Assembly: GCF_004115745.1 (NCBI RefSeq)
Contig: NZ_QXIL01000002.1
Coordinates: 62,001 to 126,000, forward strand
Direction: 5' to 3'
Source of the DNA: Levilactobacillus suantsaii
GTDB taxonomy: Bacteria; Bacillota; Bacilli; Lactobacillales; Lactobacillaceae
Length of the DNA: 64,000 bases
The notes below the pieces were generated by a model that did no database searches, was not told the DNA's origin, and saw nothing but the letters and a program-made list of their open reading frames with translations. The translations under genes and the position numbers were made by a program. Positions 27,019-35,376 of this stretch are shown here, in pieces (positions within the stretch are counted from its first letter, which is position 1; the number at the start of each line of letters is the position of its first letter).

Positions 27019-27876
27019 CTAATCGGTTAAAATGGACCCCGTGGTCCGACCTAAACGCTGCTGTAGGGCTTCGTTGTGGGTCACCACAGCCAGCGTCTTA
27101 GCAATCTCCAGACTCTGCTTAGCCGCAGCCGTTGCCAACAAGGCTTGTTCCGCTTGCCCCTTCAATTCGTACAAAACATCGATTAAGTATAAGGAATCTT
27201 CTTGCTTTACCAACCGCAAAGCGGCATCCACGTTTTCGTTGACCAGTTGGGGTTGTTCCAATTGTGTGTATAATTGTGCAATCCGGTAACGGGCCCAAAT
27301 CAAGCGTTTGAACTCCCCTTCCTCATGCCACTCGTAACCATCTAAGTAAGCCATGGCTTCGCGTAAGTAATAGTGAACCTGGTCGTACTCCTTACGGTCA
27401 ACGTAGGCTAAGGCCATCCCTAAGTTGCTGACGATAGCGTACAGGTCCCATGGCATCCGGTAAGACCGGTGTAACAATAAGTTGAAGTGGAAAATCGCTT
27501 CGTCCGTCCGTTGCCGCGAGAAGATCTCCACGAAACCCCGGAAATAGTGGTAGCGTTCCCGGTCAAAGGAATTCTGGATGCTCGCCAAATCGATTTGGAC
27601 CAGAATCCGGTCGGCGCCATGAAAGTCGCCGAAGCGCAAGGCCCGCGATAAACGGCTGAATTGCTCGTCTAATCCGTTCCCCATTCCGGTCAAGACATCT
27701 TCAAACGAAATATTCAGTCGACGACAAATTTCCAAAATGATTTTGATACTTGGTACCTTATTCTTTTTCTCCATCAGACTAACCGTGGCCTGCGTGCAGA
27801 TGCCTTCAGCCAATTCCTGCTGCGATAAATTCTTTTGCTTGCGGTATTGTTTGAGCTTGTCCCCTAGTAAGCGCAT
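27019..27876 (-). CDS. HTH (XRE) - TPR transcriptional regulator
   Basis: A 285-residue protein. An N-terminal helix-turn-helix (LKQYRKQKNLSQQELAEGI, residues 8-26, with recognition helix near TQATVSLMEKK) is followed by about 210 residues of helical TPR-like repeats. This is the architecture of PlcR/Rgg-type regulators that bind signal peptides, though some such proteins sense other ligands. The AT-rich upstream region contains inverted TTACCGAATAT-like sequences that could be its operator. GAGGAG precedes the ATG. Confidence 0.85.
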   Translation of the reverse strand: MRLLGDKLKQYRKQKNLSQQELAEGICTQATVSLMEKKNKVPSIKIILEICRRLNISFEDVLTGMGNGLDEQFSRLSRALRFGDFHGADRILVQIDLASIQNSFDRERYHYFRGFVEIFSRQRTDEAIFHFNLLLHRSYRMPWDLYAIVSNLGMALAYVDRKEYDQVHYYLREAMAYLDGYEWHEEGEFKRLIWARYRIAQLYTQLEQPQLVNENVDAALRLVKQEDSLYLIDVLYELKGQAEQALLATAAAKQSLEIAKTLAVVTHNEALQQRLGRTTGSILTD

Positions 27877-28201
27877 CTCATATCTCCTCTTAAGTCAGTT
27901 CTAATCCTCAGCATTGATGATAAAGACGAACCTTTCTTTAAAAATCGATTAATATATTCGGTAACCTTTTTCATACCCCGTCACCGATATTCCCATCAAC
28001 GATCCCCAATCTCTTTATCATTAATTCTTATAATAAGTGATTTATGAGGAAACACAAGCAATTTACCGCTTTATTAATGAACTTTAATCTGTCTATACCA
28101 TTTTATCATTTTTTTGTTAACCGCCCGATTCACACAACTATCGTTTACCGAATATTTTATTAATGTTCGTATTTTATCCATTTAGTCAATTACTTGATAA
28201 T
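27877..28201. other. AT-rich intergenic region with inverted TTACCGAATAT-like elements
   Basis: The gap before the HTH-TPR gene is much more AT-rich than its surroundings. ATTAATATATTCGGTAAC (27948-27965) recurs inverted at 28143-28164 with small insertions. A partial copy, TCACCGATATT, lies near 27980. The features fit operator sites. A 39-codon plus-strand frame at 28044-28163 is described separately. Confidence 0.55.
28044..28163 (+). CDS. Candidate 39-residue peptide beside the HTH-TPR regulator
   Basis: The frame begins MRKHKQFTALLMNFNLSIPF and ends VYRIFY: a basic start, then a hydrophobic aromatic stretch. It is divergent from the regulator, as pheromone genes often are next to Rgg-type regulators. 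Against it: no clear ribosome site, and a TATAAT only 9 nt before the ATG, so it may be chance in AT-rich DNA. Confidence 0.2.
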   Translation: MRKHKQFTALLMNFNLSIPFYHFFVNRPIHTTIVYRIFY

Positions 28202-29779
28202 TCAAATATAGCTTAAGGTAAAGTTGGCCACAATCGCCCAGAACACCCGATTAGGGCGTTGGGCCACTACCCGTTGTAAGCGCCCGGCTTGGTCCGTAAT
28301 CTGGCCATCGACCCCTAAGGCCCACGCCCGACTCATCGCTGTCGTGGCGTCCGGCGTCCACAAATACGTTGCGGCGCCCTGCCGATGGGCTGCCAAGATG
28401 AACTGATCACTGAGCGAACGTTGCTGAAACGAATAAAAATCTGCTGGGACCGAGGCTGGATCCACCCAATTAAAGGGCGTGATGAACCCCACCCGCAACC
28501 GGGGCGCAACCCGGCGTAATTGCGCCACCACTCGGTAATCTAGCGAATGCACGGCCGAATGGTCTCGTCGTAAGCGTGCCCCGTACAAGTGAGCGAACCG
28601 CCGCACCATCCCCCGCGAATCCGTTGGGGTGGTCTTGAGCTCGACCAATAGCGGCTGGTGAAGCCGTTCAGCCGTCTTCAAATATTTTGGCCAACTCACT
28701 AGACGCCCACGTTGGCCATTTTCTCGCAATGTCAGCCCGCTAAGTTGAGCTTGGGTCAACTGGTGCGGCGTCACGTTACGATGCGCGAGGGTCTTTAAAT
28801 TTTCATCATGGAGGACGACCCAGCGATGGTCCCGGGTCTCGTGCAGATCCATTTCCACGTATTGGGGGTGGAGCCGCTTGGTGTGACGCAACGCGCCTAA
28901 CGTATTTTGAACCCCCACACCAGCATCCAATCCCCGGTGACTGATGACCGTGGTCGCTAAAAAACGGGGCATCTGCCAAGCCTGCACGATGACCGCCCCA
29001 CTGATCACGACCCAAACTAACACCAGACCACCCAGTGACCACCGTGAGCGTTGCATCCGCGGTACTGCCACCGCAGGCTGACCACACCAACACCAAATAA
29101 GGGTGACCGTGCCTAAGAGACTCGCCATGGTATATCCCGCTAAGATGAGGCTTAAAGACCCCAACGCAAACGCCGTCGCACCACTCGGCGATAGCCACTG
29201 ATCAACGGCCCAGTTACCAACCACTAAGGCCCCGCTCATCATCCCCCAACTTAGCATCAGACCAGCTAACCAGCCCAGTCCTTGAAGCATCTGTCGGGGC
29301 GTGCCAATAACAGTCGTCAACCGCCAATGCTGCGGTCCCCAAATCAGGCTGTACGCCACTAAGACCAGGTAGACGACGGCAACGGCCCCCAATAACGGGT
29401 GACGGTACAGGCTGATGTCGTTGACCCACGCAGCAGGTAATTTGAGACGAACTAAGAAGCGGCTGCCTAAACCCCACAAGCCCCAGGGTAAAGCGAGTCC
29501 TACTAGACTGACCAACAGGCCCGACCAGGCCAGTCCCACGCGCCAACCGCGCTGAAAGAACGGCGTGGCACGATAGCTTTGGGCAACTTGGCGGAATTGC
29601 CAAACCACATTAGCCAATAAGAGGACTACTAAGGCCACCTGGCCAACAGCCCAGCCGGGAAACTGACCGCACCATCGCAATAAGCCCAGTTCCAAAATAA
29701 GGCCGGCCCAGCCCCATGTTAACCGCGGCGTCAGCATCCCCACGCGCCAAACCGCTTTTAGTTCTCGCCATCGTATCAC
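28202..29779 (-). CDS. Membrane-anchored glycerophosphodiester phosphodiesterase
   Basis: A protein of about 525 residues. The N-terminal half (to about residue 265) has six to eight hydrophobic segments of the glycerophosphoryl diester phosphodiesterase membrane domain. The C-terminal GDPD domain has ISHRGLDAG, VEMDLHETRD, VVLHDENL and LLVELKTT, so the His, Glu, Asp, His and Glu expected for catalysis and metal binding are all there. The usual PENT is VQNT. It probably hydrolyses lipid or teichoic-acid glycerophosphodiesters. GTG 29779 is preferred: the ATG-less longer frame starts inside the ddl terminator. GGAGGGG lies 10 nt upstream. Confidence 0.87.
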   Translation of the reverse strand: MIRWRELKAVWRVGMLTPRLTWGWAGLILELGLLRWCGQFPGWAVGQVALVVLLLANVVWQFRQVAQSYRATPFFQRGWRVGLAWSGLLVSLVGLALPWGLWGLGSRFLVRLKLPAAWVNDISLYRHPLLGAVAVVYLVLVAYSLIWGPQHWRLTTVIGTPRQMLQGLGWLAGLMLSWGMMSGALVVGNWAVDQWLSPSGATAFALGSLSLILAGYTMASLLGTVTLIWCWCGQPAVAVPRMQRSRWSLGGLVLVWVVISGAVIVQAWQMPRFLATTVISHRGLDAGVGVQNTLGALRHTKRLHPQYVEMDLHETRDHRWVVLHDENLKTLAHRNVTPHQLTQAQLSGLTLRENGQRGRLVSWPKYLKTAERLHQPLLVELKTTPTDSRGMVRRFAHLYGARLRRDHSAVHSLDYRVVAQLRRVAPRLRVGFITPFNWVDPASVPADFYSFQQRSLSDQFILAAHRQGAATYLWTPDATTAMSRAWALGVDGQITDQAGRLQRVVAQRPNRVFWAIVANFTLSYI

Positions 29780-29798
29780 CCTAAAGACTCCCCTCCAC

Positions 29799-29838
29799 AA
29801 AAAAAGCCGATGAGTCCGCCAAAGCGTCTCACCGACTC
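29799..29838 (-). terminator. Terminator after ddl
   Basis: Hairpin GTCGGTGAG/CTCATCGGC (29806-29836) and seven T on the minus strand, directly before the GDPD gene. Confidence 0.75.
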
Positions 29839-29849
29839 AAACTCTCAAT

Positions 29850-30995
29850 CTACTGTTGTTTCTTTAACTTGTACGTCGAAGCGGCCGAGTGGTTATCCAA
29901 CGGGACAAAGTCGTAAGCTAATTGGTCCTGGCGTTTAAATTCTGCTAGTGCTAAATCAATCAAACGGTCGATCAATTCAGTATAGCTGATGCCAGAAGCC
30001 TCCCACAATTGTGGATACAAACTAATGTTGGTGAAACCAGGCAAGGTATTGACTTCACCCACGTACGGCACACCGTCCTTGGAAACCAGATAGTCGATGC
30101 GGGCCATCCCCTTAAGGCCTAAGGCAACGTATGTCTGTAGACCCATCGTGGTGATTTCCGTCGTCAACTTTTCAGGCAACTTCACGGGAACCTCGAAGGT
30201 CACCCCACTGGCGTCCACGAACTTGTTATTGTAATCGTAGAAAACGTCCTTTTCTGGGACCCGAATCGCCCCGAGCTTGGACGCTTGGGGATGCTCGTTA
30301 CCCAAAATGGAAATCTCGACTTCTTGTAAGCCCGCAATGGTCTCCTCGACTAACACCTTGTAATCGTACCGGAAAGCATCTTCTAGCCCCTCCAGATACT
30401 CCTGTTCGTTGCTAGCCTTATGAATACCGACCGAAGAGCCTTGGTTGGCGGGCTTGATGAAGACATCCTGGCCCAACTGCGCTTTGACCGTGGCGTAATC
30501 GTAGTTTTCCCGGTTTGCCGGCGTGACCACCACATACTTGGTGTTGCGGATGCCGTTCGCCGTCAAGACCTGCTTCGTGCGGTCCTTATCAAAGGACGTG
30601 GCCGATGCCAAGACGTCACTACCAACATAGGGTTTTTTCAACAACCGGAAAAGCCCCTGGATAGTCCCGTCTTCACCCAAATTACCATGAATAATCGGGA
30701 AGAACACATCAATATCCTTTGCTTCAGAGAGATTCCAAATGGGTGCCAATGGGTTTGCCGGGTCAACTTGGGCCTGTTCCTCCGCGGCAACTTGCGCCTC
30801 ATCTTCGCCGTCAAAAACGCGCCGAGAAGCTGCGTCACTCAGGACGAAACCGTCGCGGGTCAGTAAGAATAAACTCACAGCATAGCGGGTCTTGTCCATT
30901 GCATCGTAAATGTTACGAGCAGAGCGTTTCGAAACGTCGTGCTCGGAGGAATTACCACCGAATAATAAACCGACGTGTAACTTGTTTTTTTCCAT
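29850..30995 (-). CDS. ddl: D-alanine--D-alanine/D-lactate ligase
   Basis: An ATP-grasp ligase of 381 residues making the dipeptide or depsipeptide end of the peptidoglycan precursor. Motifs are GGNSSEHDVSKRSA, FFPIIHGNLGEDGTIQG, KPANQGSSVGI and VGEVNTLPGFT. In the omega-loop segment YDYNNKFVDAS the position after Lys is Phe (codon 30219-30221), as in D-Ala-D-Lac ligases of vancomycin-resistant lactobacilli and Leuconostoc, where D-Ala-D-Ala ligases have Tyr. I prefer ATG 30995 (MEKNKLHVGLL). ATG 31007 in the same frame adds four residues. Confidence 0.95.
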   Translation of the reverse strand: MEKNKLHVGLLFGGNSSEHDVSKRSARNIYDAMDKTRYAVSLFLLTRDGFVLSDAASRRVFDGEDEAQVAAEEQAQVDPANPLAPIWNLSEAKDIDVFFPIIHGNLGEDGTIQGLFRLLKKPYVGSDVLASATSFDKDRTKQVLTANGIRNTKYVVVTPANRENYDYATVKAQLGQDVFIKPANQGSSVGIHKASNEQEYLEGLEDAFRYDYKVLVEETIAGLQEVEISILGNEHPQASKLGAIRVPEKDVFYDYNNKFVDASGVTFEVPVKLPEKLTTEITTMGLQTYVALGLKGMARIDYLVSKDGVPYVGEVNTLPGFTNISLYPQLWEASGISYTELIDRLIDLALAEFKRQDQLAYDFVPLDNHSAASTYKLKKQQ

Positions 30996-31074
30996 GATGT
31001 CACTCATCCTAACGTGTGTATTTCGGTTAGCCTTCAGTATACCATTTCCCTCTGAATATTAGAATAATTTTATG

Positions 31075-32058
31075 CTATAAAACCATCCGGCGCATCAAAT
31101 TATCTTGGATGCGTTTGGGGAGATCTAACTGAAAACACAGGTCCCCAGCCAGTCGGCGACCATTAAACATGAGGTTCCACCGGCTAGTGTTACTATCTTC
31201 AAGGCTTGGAAAGCCACCTAAATCTGGCCATTGATTTAAAGCGTCAAGGAGTGCTGATTCGTAAAGGACATTTCGATTAGCCAAAGTCGTCAAATACGAA
31301 CTAATCTGGGTCAATTCTCCGTTGTACAAGGGCGTTTTCAGCTGCTTTAGGCGTTCAAACAAAATTACCATCAAGAAAATCTTATCGGCTCGTGGTAACC
31401 AATCCCCCGCCCCCAAGCGATCCATCAAAAAAGCCATCTCACTAAAGGTCGTCAACTGGCCACTGTGCGTGACAAACCCGCGAGTATCCGTTTCTAAACA
31501 AATATAAGTGGCAATTTGGATGACAAAGTGGTCTACATTCAAATGGACGGTCCCGGGATGATTGTTTTCGTATTCCATCACCACCGCCAATAGTCGCGTC
31601 GCGGCTGCTCGCCCGAATGCGCCGCGATTGACGGGTTCCAAAATATGATTAAATAAATAATCAGGTCCCAAAAGCTGCAATGCTAACCACCGAAACTGGT
31701 CCGCTGATAATACCCCACTATCCACAAACCGAATAAGCGTTGGTAGGGCCAATCCATAGCGGGTCCGATAATCCGTGGACCGTAGGTAGGGTAAGACCAA
31801 ATCCAAATCGGCTTGAGACACGTGTGTCACGTGATAGTCTTTTGCTATTAACGGCGCCAACCATTCCTCAAGTTGGGCGACATCGGGCGGTAACGTCACG
31901 GTCGTCCGCTGCCGCCGACGAGTGTTCAAAATAATATGGCTGACCCGTTGGCCCAACGTCTGGTACACGTTCCCATCGTGTAGCTCATCGCGTAGCTTTT
32001 GTAATTGGTCTCGGACAGCAATAATCTGCGCATCCATTTCAATTTTTTTAGTCATCAT
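31075..32058 (-). CDS. Uncharacterised 327-residue protein, possibly DUF2785-like
   Basis: A soluble, mostly helical protein with no signal peptide. A segment TRGFVTHSGQLTTFSEMAFL resembles the RGW-H-H pattern of DUF2785 proteins known in lactobacilli. The match is from memory and weak. It lies 22 nt after the SPFH-protein gene and is probably cotranscribed with it. No function is proposed. Confidence 0.65.
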   Translation of the reverse strand: MMTKKIEMDAQIIAVRDQLQKLRDELHDGNVYQTLGQRVSHIILNTRRRQRTTVTLPPDVAQLEEWLAPLIAKDYHVTHVSQADLDLVLPYLRSTDYRTRYGLALPTLIRFVDSGVLSADQFRWLALQLLGPDYLFNHILEPVNRGAFGRAAATRLLAVVMEYENNHPGTVHLNVDHFVIQIATYICLETDTRGFVTHSGQLTTFSEMAFLMDRLGAGDWLPRADKIFLMVILFERLKQLKTPLYNGELTQISSYLTTLANRNVLYESALLDALNQWPDLGGFPSLEDSNTSRWNLMFNGRRLAGDLCFQLDLPKRIQDNLMRRMVL

Positions 32059-32080
32059 TTAGCCCCCCACAGCTATTGTC

Positions 32081-32944
32081 TTACGCGTCCACTTTACCAG
32101 TATTAATGACCGGCTGTGATCCCCGCTCATTAATAATCGAAACCATCATGTTATTAATCAATTGAAGCTTTTGGCCGTCAGTTAAATTCAGATCCGTTTC
32201 GGCCGTCAAGCGACTGATCGCCCCCTCAGTAATAGAAACCGCCCCTTCAACGATAATTTTTCGGGCCGATAGAATGGCCTGCGACTGTTGCCGCTGGAGC
32301 ATGGCGGACGCAATTTCTGTGGCGTAAGCCAAGTGCGTTAAGCGGGTCTCAACAATCTTGACCCCGGCCACCGTCAACCGCTCCTGTAACTCCTCGGTCA
32401 GATGCGTGGAAACTTCCGTGGGATTGCTACGCAACGTGACGGCCTGTTGGTCATCGAAGTTGTCATAGGCATACTCGGACGCCACGTGCCGGATAGCCGA
32501 CTCGCTTTGGATCTCCACGAATTGCTCGTAATCTTCCACGGAAAAGAGAGCCTTACTGGTATCGACTACCTTAAAAACAATCACCGCTGCAATCTCTACG
32601 GGATTCCCTTGTAAGTCGTTGACCTTGAGGATCGTACTGTTGAAGTTGCGCACCCGCAAGGAGACCGTGGTCTTGTTAGTCAAAGGCACCGTCAAGTACA
32701 AACCGGCTTCGCGAATCGTCCCGATGTACCGGCCAAAAAACGTCAGCACCTTCGACTGGTTAGGACTCACAATCGTGAGACTGCTGGCTCCTAAGATAGC
32801 GATTACAATCAAGAGTACACCCAGGACCCCTAAGGCCCGCGAGCCCGCTGTTAGAAACAGGCAGTAGCCCCCACCAGCCAACAAGGCCAGGACCAGAATC
32901 AACCCTAAGTAGCCATTAATGTGAAACACGTTTTTCTCCGTCAT
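32081..32944 (-). CDS. SPFH/Band 7 domain membrane protein
   Basis: A protein of 287 residues. Two N-terminal hydrophobic segments (about residues 10-55) are followed by an SPFH/Band 7 domain: VSPNQSKVLTFFGRYIGTIREAGLYL, VSLRVRNFNSTILKVNDLQGNPVEIA, VESQSE-like and RLTHLAYATEIASAML. Related proteins organise membrane microdomains. ATG 32944 is chosen, with AAAGGA 9 nt upstream. It is the first gene of a two-gene unit with the unknown 327-residue protein. Confidence 0.9.
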   Translation of the reverse strand: MTEKNVFHINGYLGLILVLALLAGGGYCLFLTAGSRALGVLGVLLIVIAILGASSLTIVSPNQSKVLTFFGRYIGTIREAGLYLTVPLTNKTTVSLRVRNFNSTILKVNDLQGNPVEIAAVIVFKVVDTSKALFSVEDYEQFVEIQSESAIRHVASEYAYDNFDDQQAVTLRSNPTEVSTHLTEELQERLTVAGVKIVETRLTHLAYATEIASAMLQRQQSQAILSARKIIVEGAVSITEGAISRLTAETDLNLTDGQKLQLINNMMVSIINERGSQPVINTGKVDA

Positions 32945-33110
32945 GTGACCCATTCCTTTCAACACCCTATATTTTACCGGCCAACCGCTTTTAAACGATA
33001 CTATTAGGCCTTCAATTAACCGGTGACCGTGCCAACTGCCTCGTTAAAGAGGCTAGCACTTTTCAACTCCATTATACCTGACTTAGTAGGTCCCACAAAG
33101 TCGCCCAACT

Positions 33111-33153
33111 AAAACGACGGGGCAAGCCAATTAGGGCTTGTCCCGTCGTTTTA
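33111..33153 (-). terminator. Terminator after the GcvH-like gene
   Basis: A strong palindrome, AAACGACGGG(G)CAAGCC pairing with GGCTTGTCCCGTCGTTT, ending the mbl-yidD-rodA-gcvH-like unit on the minus strand. Confidence 0.8.
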
Positions 33154-33193
33154 TGTAGAAGTCGTTTAATTAAGCTTCCGGATGTCTTAAGAA

Positions 33194-33496
33194 TTAATAT
33201 TCTTGAACATCAACAAACCAAGCAGCATCTGCATCGCTGCCATTTAACGCATCAAAGCTATCGGCTAAAGCGGGGTTGACTGCCGTGACCTTACCCGTAA
33301 CTGGGCTAGGAATATCGGAAACAGCTTTGTCGGCTTCAACGTTCAACAAGTTGTCGCCCTTCTTTACTTGGTCGCCAACGGCTGGTAACTTAGCGAACTT
33401 GATGGTCCCTAATTCGTCTTGACCCTCAGTTGTCAAACCAATCCGGGTCCCATCAGCGGTGGCCTTCGTCCAGAAATACTTTACCATTTCACTCAT
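33194..33496 (-). CDS. gcvH: Glycine cleavage H-like lipoyl protein
   Basis: A 100-residue biotinyl/lipoyl-type domain. The attachment lysine lies in NVEADKAVSDIPSP, within the usual hairpin turn, so it is probably lipoylated. GIKFAKLPAVGDQVKKGD-like sequence is typical of GcvH. No gcvT or gcvP genes are near. In lactobacilli a stand-alone GcvH-like protein serves as a lipoyl carrier or relay. It is 16 nt after rodA, the last gene of the unit. AAAGGAG precedes the ATG. Confidence 0.88.
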   Translation of the reverse strand: MSEMVKYFWTKATADGTRIGLTTEGQDELGTIKFAKLPAVGDQVKKGDNLLNVEADKAVSDIPSPVTGKVTAVNPALADSFDALNGSDADAAWFVDVQEY

Positions 33497-33511
33497 AATG
33501 CAAAAGCTCCT

Positions 33512-34717
33512 TTATTTAAACGATTCGTTACGACTAAACATGTAACTCTTATAATGATACCGCATTGACATAATTAATCCAATCCCAATCAGATTTCCAA
33601 TCAACGCCGACCCCCCTTGACTCACGAAGGGTAATGGAATCCCAGTCAGGGGCAACAGCCCAATACTCATCCCGATATTTTCGAACACGTGGAAGAGAAT
33701 CATCATGATGACCCCCGTCGAGATATAAGCATAGAAGACGTTTTTCGTATCGAACGTGACCCGAATCATTTGGTAGATCAACAGGAAGTACAGGAAAATC
33801 AGCACACAACCACCAATAAACCCAAAATTTTCACCAATGACGGAGAAAATCATATCGGACTCCCGCACGGGCACGTAAACGTGTGACGTGTTGAACCCGG
33901 TCCCAAAGATACCGCCAGAACCAACGGCCTTCATACTCTGCCAGAGTTGGTATCCCTGGTCAGACGTATCGGCTGAAGGATGTAACCAGGTGTCGACCCG
34001 AGAGAATTGGTAAGATTGGAACCCGACCTTCTCCAAAATTTTTCGACCCCAACCAGTCGTCACCAGCGTCAGGGCGGTCCCCCCGATAACAGCAATCAAA
34101 CTAAATGATGGGACTAAAATTTTCCAGGTCACACCAGAAACTAAGATGACGCCCCCAGCAATGGCGAAGAACACTAACATCGTACCGAAGTCGTTTTGAA
34201 GTTTCAAGGCAACGGCCACCGGAATGGTCCATAAGATAACTTTCCCAATCAACCGCCAATCGGAATTAAACGTGTGGACCGGAAAATTATTATTATGGTC
34301 CGCTACGACCCGCGCCAACATCAAGATGAAGGCCGGTTTCATCACTTCAGAGGGCTGGAAGGTCAACGACCCAATCGCAAACCAACTTCGCGCCCCGGTA
34401 TTAGCATAGTACGACCGGCTGTAAAAAATCAGCACGGCGAAAAGCAGAAAAAGCCCAATCCCGTAAAGTAACGGGGCAACTTTCCACAACTGTTCAGAAT
34501 CAAACTGCATGATAATGATAATGGCCACGGTCCCAATCACATACCAGACCAATTGAGACACGACGGCCGAGGTCACACTGGTCGCACTCGAATCGTGCGT
34601 TGCCGCAACATAAATCGACGCCAACCCAATCAAGGCCAACATCAACACGCAAAAGATAATCCCCCAATCGATTCGGGAATCCACCTCGTCTTGCTGTCTC
34701 GTCGCATTTTTTGCCAC
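33512..34717 (-). CDS. rodA: Peptidoglycan glycosyltransferase RodA (FtsW/RodA/SpoVE family)
   Basis: A polytopic SEDS protein of about 401 residues with ten membrane segments that polymerises lipid II during elongation. Family segments are ARSWFAIGSLTFQPSEVMKPAFI, VGFQSYQFSRV, GFNTSHVYVPVRESDMIFSVIGENFGFIG and GIPLPFVSQGGSALI. GTG 34717 (MAKNATRQQ) is preferred since AAGGAG lies 9 nt before it. Genes encoding Mbl and MurA upstream fit the elongation role. Confidence 0.94.
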   Translation of the reverse strand: MAKNATRQQDEVDSRIDWGIIFCVLMLALIGLASIYVAATHDSSATSVTSAVVSQLVWYVIGTVAIIIIMQFDSEQLWKVAPLLYGIGLFLLFAVLIFYSRSYYANTGARSWFAIGSLTFQPSEVMKPAFILMLARVVADHNNNFPVHTFNSDWRLIGKVILWTIPVAVALKLQNDFGTMLVFFAIAGGVILVSGVTWKILVPSFSLIAVIGGTALTLVTTGWGRKILEKVGFQSYQFSRVDTWLHPSADTSDQGYQLWQSMKAVGSGGIFGTGFNTSHVYVPVRESDMIFSVIGENFGFIGGCVLIFLYFLLIYQMIRVTFDTKNVFYAYISTGVIMMILFHVFENIGMSIGLLPLTGIPLPFVSQGGSALIGNLIGIGLIMSMRYHYKSYMFSRNESFK

Positions 34718-34814
34718 AATAAATTGCTCCTTAATCAAACTCATATTTTGTTTCAATTATAAAGGCCGTAGGGAAAACGTGAACTGCCCCTACGGCCAAT
34801 TTTACCAAAAATTA

Positions 34815-35039
34815 TTATCCGCGGTGCAAATGATAGTCCCGCAATAACACTTCGACACCTTCGTCAACGGTCTTGACGTGGTAAACGTCACCATCCGTTA
34901 ACTGAGCGGCAAAGCGGCCCTCTAAGGGTTGGACCGTGCCGATGGTTTCTTTGCCAATCTTTAAAACGGACATCGTTTCCCCGTTTGGTAACTTTTGCTC
35001 ATCCACGGTGACCTGCACCGCTTTTTCTCGTTTGCTCAT
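34815..35039 (-). CDS. DUF2969 family protein
   Basis: A 74-residue cytoplasmic protein matching DUF2969 by MSKREKAVQVTVDEQK and LPNGETMSVLKIGKETIG. Function is unknown. In lactobacilli it is regularly found in the mreB/mbl-rodA gene group, as here. It has a good AAAGGAG site and lies 14 nt after yidD. Confidence 0.85.
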   Translation of the reverse strand: MSKREKAVQVTVDEQKLPNGETMSVLKIGKETIGTVQPLEGRFAAQLTDGDVYHVKTVDEGVEVLLRDYHLHRG

Positions 35040-35053
35040 GCCGATTTCTCCTT

Positions 35054-35350
35054 TTACTTAATCGTGGGTTGCGACTTATCTAAGCCCATTTTTTGGCGAT
35101 AAGCGCGCTCTGCCGCGACGTTGCGCCGCAGGGTGAAATGATCAGGAACTGGGTCGATGCCACCACGAACCAAGGGATGGCACCGTAAGATCCGGGCCAA
35201 GCCCATTAGTCCTCCTTTCACCGCACCGTGTTTGGTCAACGCCTGCAACATATACGTTGAACAGGTGGGATAGTACCGACAGGTCGGTGGAAATAGTGGC
35301 GAGATCCAGCGCTGATAGCCCCGGACCAGCAACATTAATAAACGACGCAT
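35054..35350 (-). CDS. yidD: Membrane protein insertion efficiency factor YidD
   Basis: A 98-residue YidD protein. The Pro- and Cys-rich core [29 protein letters not shown] and the following [17 protein letters not shown] are diagnostic. The amphipathic N-terminus would sit at the membrane. It assists YidC-dependent insertion in other bacteria. It is 26 nt after mbl. Confidence 0.94.
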   Translation of the reverse strand: MRRLLMLLVRGYQRWISPLFPPTCRYYPTCSTYMLQALTKHGAVKGGLMGLARILRCHPLVRGGIDPVPDHFTLRRNVAAERAYRQKMGLDKSQPTIK

Positions 35351-35376
35351 CAGTTCATCCCCCCTGACTAAAGAGT

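Noticed and set aside
29799-29800. TTG start for the GDPD gene at 29800
   Set aside because: It lies in the T run of the ddl terminator. GTG 29779 has a proper ribosome site.
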